Assembly: GCA_030068075.1 (NCBI GenBank)
Contig: CM057830.1
Location: 21,732,247 to 21,796,246 of the forward strand
Source: Paguma larvata
Lineage: Eukaryota > Chordata > Mammalia > Carnivora > Viverridae
DNA length: 64,000 nt
Direction: 5' to 3'
This document shows positions 57,141-64,000 of the stretch, one piece after another; position 1 is the stretch's first letter; every line of letters begins with the position of its first letter. The notes under the pieces are model-generated. The model had not been told where the DNA came from and did not search any database. It was given only the letters and a program-made list of their open reading frames with translations. Made by a program: the position numbers and the translations under genes.

Positions 57141-57549
57141 ATCAGACCATTGAAAGTAGTTAGAATGACATTCTTGGTCAGATACTTGGCAGATCCAAAA
57201 GCAAAGGTAGCCAGCTAATGAATGGAGTAAGAGAGGGTAATAGACAAGAAAGAATGAGTATTATTTGGCTTCTATTGTATACTGAGAAAAAAACATAAAG
57301 ATGACAGAATGATGCTGTTTATAATTTTGAAGTGGTAGTAGGAATGAGTTAATTGCAGAAAAGATTAGTTTGAGTTTTTTGATATACCAAATGTAGAAGT
57401 TAGCAACAAAGCTAAATAGAATTGGGATCCAGTTTTACTTCTTAGGAAACTATTCTTGATACAGTGACTCAGCTCATCCTTCATTTGTCTTTTCCCTTCT
57501 CTCTCACTTCCACTGTGTCATCAAGTCCCATTTAGATGGCTACCTAATG
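57141..57549. other. Unassigned sequence
   Basis: No gene or repeat was recognised with confidence. Confidence 0.4.
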
Positions 57550-57660
57550 ATGCCGTGATTTTTTTTAATATATAGTCTCTGCTTTATCGCAGAGATCTCC
57601 AGTAGTGCCTGACACATAGTAAATATTAAGTAAATATTTGTCAAAAGATCAAATGAATAT
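57550..57660 (+). mobile_element. Possible MIR/L2 3' end
   Basis: 'ccagtagtgcctgacacata' and 'gtaaatattaagtaaatatt' fit the shared MIR/L2 3' terminus ('gcctggcacatagtagg', 'caataaatatttg'). The upstream part is too short to decide the family. Confidence 0.45.
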
Positions 57661-57784
57661 GTGTTCCTCAAACCATTCCAGTCACAGTGCTATGTTTTTC
57701 CTTGTCATTGTGTTTTTAAACATGGGTCTCTTTTTGTATATAATGTCTTATTATAAACATGGCACAACTTCTCTGAACTTTTAC

Positions 57785-58010
57785 CTAAAATTCCCAGAAA
57801 AAAGCCTTTCTTGACTCTACTCTGAACCTAGATGTATTATTTCATTGCAATTATTTGCTTATATATGTCTTCCACAATAGACTAAATGATCTTGAGTGCA
57901 GAAATTATAACATTCTGTTATCCTCCTCTGTGGTCTAGCACAGTGCCTGAAAATTCTAAGCAATCATTAAAAATTAATTGTCTGGATGAATAAGTGAATG
58001 AATGAGATGA
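57785..58010 (+). mobile_element. L2 3' end remnant
   Basis: In order: 'aaaagcctttcttgactcta', 'tttcattgcaattatttgct', 'gatcttgagtgcagaaatta', 'ctagcacagtgcctgaaaat' and 'gatgaataagtgaatgaatg'. This is the L2 3' UTR layout, which includes about 'agcctagaacagtgcctggc' and ends in (gaat)n. Confidence 0.6.
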
Positions 58011-58999
58011 AGAGAAACTATAAAATGGCTGTAGCTCTATTTATCACACATAACATTTTTATATTTTGCTTCTCTAATTTATGTAGAGCTTCTTACTCCT
58101 AAAGTCTAATAGGTACAATTTTCAACTTGATTGATAAGTATACTAGAATACTCTACCTCACTCTCTTTGTTGTATTGTTTACATGTCTTTTTGCTTCCTT
58201 TTTTGAAACCAGGAAGAATACAACTAGATTCATGAGTTGTGCTCTCATTAATATTCTAAAATATACCATCCTCTCTCCTAGAAATAATTATGGAGGATGC
58301 CCTGTCCACTTTGATGTTTTCTGTGGTCTGAGATGCCATTCTAAGTATCAAAGATTTCTTGCGTTACTAGTATTGACCCCAATTTTATCAGAAGAAGTTT
58401 ATAATTGAGGGCACACTCAACTGATCTCTAATCTCTTATTTTCCTTAGGTTAATTACCCAGTACTTAACTCTTGCATTTGACCCTCATACAAGAGCATAT
58501 TCAAAAATATTCCATCCTTACTAAAGTAGTGAATTGCATCTTTTCACAGTTCTCTACTAGTTGGATAATAAATTAATATACAACAAAATCCAGTATCTTC
58601 TGAACTTTATCTCATTCTTTCCAATGTCACTAGATAAAGGTTGTTTGAAGATCACATATATACTGTCACACATTTTGTGGCAGTCCATTTCATGATAGTA
58701 CTACTCCTATATTCCCATTTGATCTTCCAAATAATTAGTAGATTAATAGAATTACAGTCCTCTGATTTACCCCCAATATTTGACAATAAGATTTAGGGGA
58801 AAAATTCTTTTTTATTTGATAACACATTGCTAGGCCACCTGTATCATCAAGTTACACACTTGGAGTTCTCAGTTTAAATTTTCCTTAGAGGACTATTCCA
58901 AATGAATGCTGAAGCTACTCAACCTATTTTAATATGTGGCCAAGACACACAAAAATATCAATTTAACTATAGTTTTTACACTCATGTATTAATGTGCTT
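58011..58999. other. Unassigned sequence
   Basis: The plus-strand frame 58127-58408 (93 codons) begins with a hydrophobic stretch (LYLTLFVVLFTCLFASFF). No family is recognised and AT-rich DNA yields such hydrophobic frames easily. No gene is called. Confidence 0.4.
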
Positions 59000-60860
59000 A
59001 TTCATCATATATTTTATGAGGACTTAATATGAAATGGACTCTGGTTTATTCAAGCATTGAGTATGGAGAAAGAAAAACTAGTTTCCCACATTGGACCTTA
59101 TATTCTAGAGGTTAAAGTTAGATAACAAAAAAGTGAAAAACTGCATAAACGAGATAATGTCTTACCATTATGTATTGTGTAGCATATACAAGGAGATATA
59201 ATACTGACTGGACATTTTCTTTACATAGTGTGTCTAGGAAAGACATCTCTGAAGAGATGGGCTTTGATCTGAGACTTCAAGGATGAGAAAAGGCAGCTAC
59301 AGACAAAGTTAAATGTTTCCAAGTAGAGGAAACCAGCAAATGCAAAGACTCTGTGGAGCGAATCCCCTCGGCATATTCAAAAGTCACTAATGTCACTGTG
59401 ACCAGGTGTAACATAAGCAGGATTTGCGGTGAAAGGTGTATATGACGTGATATCTAGAGTTAGGCAAAAACCAGGTCACATAGGGTTTTAGAGTGTAAAA
59501 GGATGCCATGAGAGGATGTTAAGCAAAAAGATGACACAATTGGGTTTTTGTTTTTTTAAAAAAATTGCTCCTACTGCTGTAAGGAGAATAGATTTAAAGG
59601 CATGGAAGCAGGAATCCCAGATTAGATGGCAGTAGTCCAGGAATATGATGGTGGTCACCTGTTATAGGAGAGAATTGGACTGATTTGAGATATATGCTGG
59701 AAGTGGAAAAGATGGTATTTGCAGACAGATTGATATTCTGGGTGAATAAAAAATAATTTAAAAAACCTGCCAACTATTTTTTTACTTGAACATTTAAAGA
59801 ACCATTCCTGTTACACAACTACTTTGGGGGCATATAGAGGATAGCTTTTATTTATTTTTTTTCCTGTTCAGCTTCCACTCCCACTTCTAAATTTAGCATC
59901 CTGATTTTTCATTGAGGATTCTCCCTTTTCCTCCTCAGTTATGCTGTTTGTGCGGGGCTTCCTCCAGTTCGTAGCTCAGATATGAATATGAGATGCAGGC
60001 ATGGCTAAGGAATATTTTCAAATCTTCCACCAAAGTGATTGATTTAGTGACCATACCTGGCCCAGTCAAAGATATCTGTGAGATTTTGGATTGAACTAGT
60101 GGAGACAAGGTGTCCTTTTTCTAAAACGAATGATAAATTAGTAGGATTTGAGTTTGGAACACCTAGAGGTTACTGCACTGAGAAAGCATGCCAGAGAATG
60201 AGGCCAATGCAGAGACAAACTAGGCCAACTGATAGATTGAGAAACCGAGTCCTGATAATATGTTTAATTGCCTAAACAGTTCCATTCTAAAAAATTAACT
60301 TTTACATGCTCAAGATAATTTGGTTTGCATTTTTCCCCCATGTAACCCAGAGTTCCTTTTGATACAGGTGAGAAATTTGTTTTAGGTATATTAAGATTGA
60401 AACACCTATTTAGGTTTGCTAGATTAAGATACAGGATATCCAGTTAAACTGTAATTTCAAATAGATGATGAATATTATTTTAGTATAAATGTGCTCCCAA
60501 ATATTGCTAATTCTGGCAAGCCTATCCCTATTAGATATCCAAGTGAAAATGTTAATTAAGCCATTTCATCTATAGGCCTGGTGCTCAGGAGAGAGTTCAG
60601 GAATTTTGATGTATATTTGGAAGTCGTCACAATAGTGATAGTGTTCAGAGACTTGGGCCTAAAGCAGTACATGTTGAGAAACAAAGCAGATAGAATTGAG
60701 AGAATATCAAGGGTTAAGCTTGAGCACTACCCACTCTGTTGAAGGTTAGTAAAATACTGAGAAGAAACAGCCAGTGAAGGTGAAAATAGAGTGTCAGGGA
60801 GAGTAACAAAGAAATGTTTCAAGACTGAGTCATCATCGTCTCCAACAAAGATTAACAGAC
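59000..60860 (+). repeat. Probable ancient interspersed repeat, long, unnamed family
   Basis: Successive phrases resemble one long ancient mammalian repeat in consistent plus-strand order: 'gacatctctgaagagatggg', 'ctttgatctgagacttcaag', 'gaaaccagcaaatgcaaaga', 'catagggttttagagtgtaa', 'ggatgttaagcaaaaagatg', 'gatggcagtagtccaggaat', 'atgatggtggtcacctgtta', 'ctggtgctcaggagagagtt', 'gaatgtttcaagactg'-like. I cannot name the family. Coding frames inside (for example 60078-60275, 65 codons) have no domain. Confidence 0.4.
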
Positions 60861-61607
60861 TTCTCTGTCAAAATGGTGGACACCTTTTGCTTCTTACCAC
60901 TTATCTACTTAGCCCTCTCAACCTTTTGATCATTTCCTGTAACTATTCAGATGTCCAGGCACCTCTGGCTATTGTTAGAGACATCTAGAACCTTAATCTC
61001 TTTCTTATTGGTGCAGAGATATGCCTTCTCTGCTGCGTTTGATATTTTTGGACTTCATTATCCCTTTTCCATTTCCATCAGACAGCTTGAGACTTTAAAG
61101 GCTTAAAGATAAAGATGAGTTAGAACAGATAGGTGCAATGACTAATTAGTAATTCAAAGTACTCTGTTCAGGGGTGAGAATAGAGAAACAATTAGCTCTA
61201 GTAAACAGTTGTTCATGACCAGAGTCTTACCAACATTGTAGAATCTACTGACCTCCTTTTCTCCTAGTCTCAAAAAGCCTGACTTGTCTTTCACCTTCAC
61301 TCTATCCTAGGTGTCCTTATAGAGTTACTAGTCACCCTATTTTTTGTCTCCAGTACTTTCATTTTCTTTCTTTAACTTCTCCCTTAATTAACTGTGGAAC
61401 GGAAGTATTTTGTGGGAGGAGTTTTTGTTTTGTAAATCTCTTTTTAACCAGGTAGTTTATAACGTAATAAAAGCTCGTACAAAAAGAATTAAAATAGTAC
61501 CTATAGAGGACAAAAATTGAGAACTGAAAGTCCTCTTTCTTCTTTCCTACTATAGCCCATCTCCTTGAGATAATTGTTAACAGTTTTTGTCTCTATCTAA
61601 TTACTTA
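60861..61607. other. Unassigned sequence
   Basis: Nothing was recognised with confidence. It is CT-rich in parts (61250-61390). Confidence 0.4.
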
Positions 61608-61762
61608 AATTTATTGAGGGCTTACTATGTACCGGAAGCTACAAAAATGCTTCAAATAAAGCAATTTACTTAATCTTCACAAAAGCCCTTTGGTAGATAA
61701 GGAAAATTTCCCACTGAGAAGATATGCAACTTCTCCAAAGTTACAAAGCTAGTAAGTGTATA
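61608..61762 (-). mobile_element. MIR remnant, minus strand
   Basis: The antisense MIR order is seen: 'attgagggcttactatgtac', 'cttaatcttcacaaaagccc', 'tttggtagataaggaaaatt', 'cttctccaaagttacaaagc', 'tagtaagtg'. It is moderately diverged. Confidence 0.65.
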
Positions 61763-64000
61763 ATATACATGCTTTAATATGTCTGATATAAAATATTTTT
61801 GACTAAATTAAAATAAGCAGATGTTTTCAATGAAATCTATTTAGAAAACATTCTGCTACTTTAGACATACTGTTTCATGATACAAACACTAATAGAAATT
61901 TTGGGTCTGCAGAATTTGTTTTGTGGCATTGGGCTCCACATCTGTTATTCTTATCTGTGAGTCCACCTTCCCTTAAAGTTATCCTTTTACAAAAGTGTTC
62001 TCCCTTGTGTGATCTGAGTGGGAATCCTTCATATGAAAGTATTTTGAAGTACATAGGAACTGCATTTTTTAATGTTAAGGTCTAGTGTTTTCACAGAAAG
62101 TGAATAGCACTTGTTGGGCCACACCCACAGCATTGCCACAAACTTAGAATCCCTATTTTCCAAAGATAACTTTCTCCACCCATGATAGAGACCAGGTAGC
62201 TTGTAATTGACAAATACGCCACACACTTAGCTGGCAGAGACTTAAAGGTTCCTTCTCAGGAACGAGAAGCATAGTCTGGGCTTTTGGCTTCCAGCAGCAC
62301 TGGGATTTGTGGACTCCATGTTTGTTATGAAGCAAGCATTAACACCCCAGTTTCCAATTTCTATTTTATGTTACCTTGTTATCTCCAGTACTTTGAAAAT
62401 TCCCAGTTTTGCCTGTGCATTCATCTATATATTTATATTCTCTGAATATTTTATTGAGCATTTTTAATGTATTTGGAATCGAAAAGAGAAATTAATGCAC
62501 ATACTCAATCATCTCCCCTTGACTCGAAGTTTTAGTATCACTTTTACCTCGAGGATACATAAATCTTAAAAGTGTGTGGTCCACTCAATCTTGTTAAATT
62601 TATCCTTGATTTTTAGTATTTGATAAGTTTCAAAAATTATTTTCACACCTCCCTTCCCTTTTTGCCATCCTCCTCCATTCACACCCTCCAAACTTAATGT
62701 TTTAGCTTAGGTGAAATAGGGAAAGACTTAAACAAAATGACCGATTTCTTTCACTTTGTTTTGTTTATAAGTTTACTTAAAGTTTCAGTTATGCAAAAAA
62801 AAAAAAAACTATCTACAATGAGACAGCATATATTGTTTCATTTCTTTAACTAGGATGAGTATGAAAACTGAAGAAAGGCCACTCACATTGAAGGAGTGTA
62901 GGAAGTAATACATACTTTAAAATGAAATAGCACATAGATTTCCTGTACCGCAAGGTCAAATAAATTACTAATAGAATTTAAATATTTTTAACTATGAAGA
63001 ATGGGAAATATAATAGTTTGCTTGTGTCGAGCAACAAGAGAGAGATGTATAAACTTCAGGAAAGACTGACTGGGGAAATTTTACAAACAGACATTTGATA
63101 CTAATTTGAACAATTTGATTGCATGACATCCTGGTCCGGTGGTATTAATATATCTCTTTTTAAAATAGCTTTCTCAATGATTACATTTCACTCAGTTCTC
63201 TAAAAACTTAACTTGTTCGAGACACTATGAGGTCAAGGTCAGAATTTGAGTCACTGTCTTATTTAATACCTAATGTTTTCACATAATGATAAAGAGAAAA
63301 GATATTTTTGACCCTAATACCTTCAACAGTCCAAAATTTTGGTTGAGTCCTTACTACAAGAAAAGCATATTATTAATTAATTCCCTTAATTATTAATTAA
63401 AGGTTGTTTCCTACTACCGTTTCCCATCCTGAATTTGCCTTTGATCCAAGACTTTTTGCTTCTTAAGGACTGTGACTTTCAGTAAGTGTATGCTCAGCCA
63501 CTTCCTAGGTTTTGGCAAATAATTCTATCGACACTAATTTTCCATGAGCATAAGCCAGGTCCCTACTTGTTGTGATATCAGAAAACAATGAAAGGAGAAA
63601 AGTCAATGATCCTTAAAAGAACTAGAGAGAATATTAAGTACGATAAATTCCTTGGAAGTAGACTCATTAGTTACAAGAATTTACTTTTTCAGGGTGGAAG
63701 GAAAAGCATTGTGTGTGTTTAGAGGCCATAAAGCCTTGGCGTTTATCGTGAGAGACTTCTGAAAACTTAGACAACATAGAGGTTGTCTAAAAGTCTTTTA
63801 TTGACATTAAGATTTACTCAGACATATTTCGATTTGTATAAAAAAACTAAATACTTTGCTATGCTAAAGCAAACACTGAGCAAATTCTATCTTTCAATTT
63901 TATTTTTCCATCTACGCTTAGTAAGTCACAAACATTTTTAACTTTTATGCATATAATTTCAACATTTCCACAGTTTTTATTACATCCCAGGATTTCTTGA
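61763..64000. other. Unassigned sequence to the window end
   Basis: No L1, SINE, RNA gene or supported coding gene was seen in the last 2.2 kb. There is an A13 run near 62795. Two overlapping minus-strand frames of 60-65 codons (62029-62335) have no domain. The low density of young transposons here resembles 28-32 kb. Confidence 0.45.

Noticed and set aside
58127..58408. 93-codon frame with a hydrophobic N-terminus
   Set aside because: T-rich codons give Phe/Leu/Val runs in any AT-rich sequence. There is no other support for a membrane protein gene.
1..64000. CRISPR arrays, operons, bacterial-type promoters or terminators, tRNA genes
   Set aside because: The window is mammalian nuclear DNA. 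No regularly spaced direct repeats with unique spacers were seen, and the tRNA-like sequences are SINE heads without intact cloverleaf genes.

Overview
The window is gene-poor nuclear DNA from a carnivoran mammal, most likely a felid or other feliform. The diagnostic evidence is about sixteen copies of the tRNA-Lys-like CAN SINE, with the head 'cctgggtggctcagt', the B-box 'gttcgagcccc', a CT-rich body and the A-tail 'aaataaataaacatt'. This subfamily form is, from memory, the felid type rather than the dog or bear type. I found no host protein-coding exon I could defend. The open frames of more than 100 codons that can be recognised are LINE-1 (L1) ORF1/ORF2 pieces or their antisense shadows.

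Layout. 1-1290 is unassigned AT-rich sequence. 1.3-18.4 kb is an almost continuous stack of L1 remnants read on the minus strand. It includes a comparatively young L1 5' half (about 10.88-14.49 kb) with an uninterrupted 297-codon ORF1 and a 5' UTR, but a deleted ORF2 endonuclease and no 3' end. An older L1 in this stack carries a Tigger-like DNA transposon with TA target duplication (7613-7940). 18.5-23.4 kb is mostly unassigned with one L1 3' part. A 28S rRNA retropseudogene fragment lies at 23361-23664, followed by AT-rich dyad sequence. 24.3-28.0 kb is a SINE-rich patch including a head-to-head inverted pair, with two MIRs. 28.0-32.2 kb is unassigned. A young 5'-truncated L1 with a 17-bp target duplication and a probable 3' transduction sits at 32.26-33.15 kb. 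An old, long L1 with probable 5' UTR covers about 33.8-38.3 kb, followed by another L1 3' end.

39-43.5 kb is mostly unassigned with a TA/CA microsatellite. 43.6-47.2 kb is a nested-insertion cluster: an ancient plus-strand L1 interrupted by a young L1, a MaLR LTR that itself contains a SINE, and a second SINE. 47.2-50.9 kb is unassigned. A minus-strand MLT1-like LTR at 50.94-51.73 kb is broken by a 106-bp L1 tail and an older SINE, and is followed by a 5S rRNA fragment between 15-bp direct repeats. A young, intact-looking SINE lies at 53.7 kb and a further old L1 at 54.55-57.14 kb. The rest is unassigned sequence with MIR/L2 remnants.

Nothing here works together as a pathway. The window is a record of L1-driven retrotransposition of L1, SINE and probably rRNA fragments, plus fossil LTR and DNA elements. 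Thirteen of fourteen L1 segments and twelve of sixteen SINEs lie on the minus strand. That would fit an intron of a plus-strand gene, though this is inference only. I did not find a novel biological system. Family names such as MIR, L2, MLT1/MST and Tigger are recognised from remembered consensus features and not from a database search.
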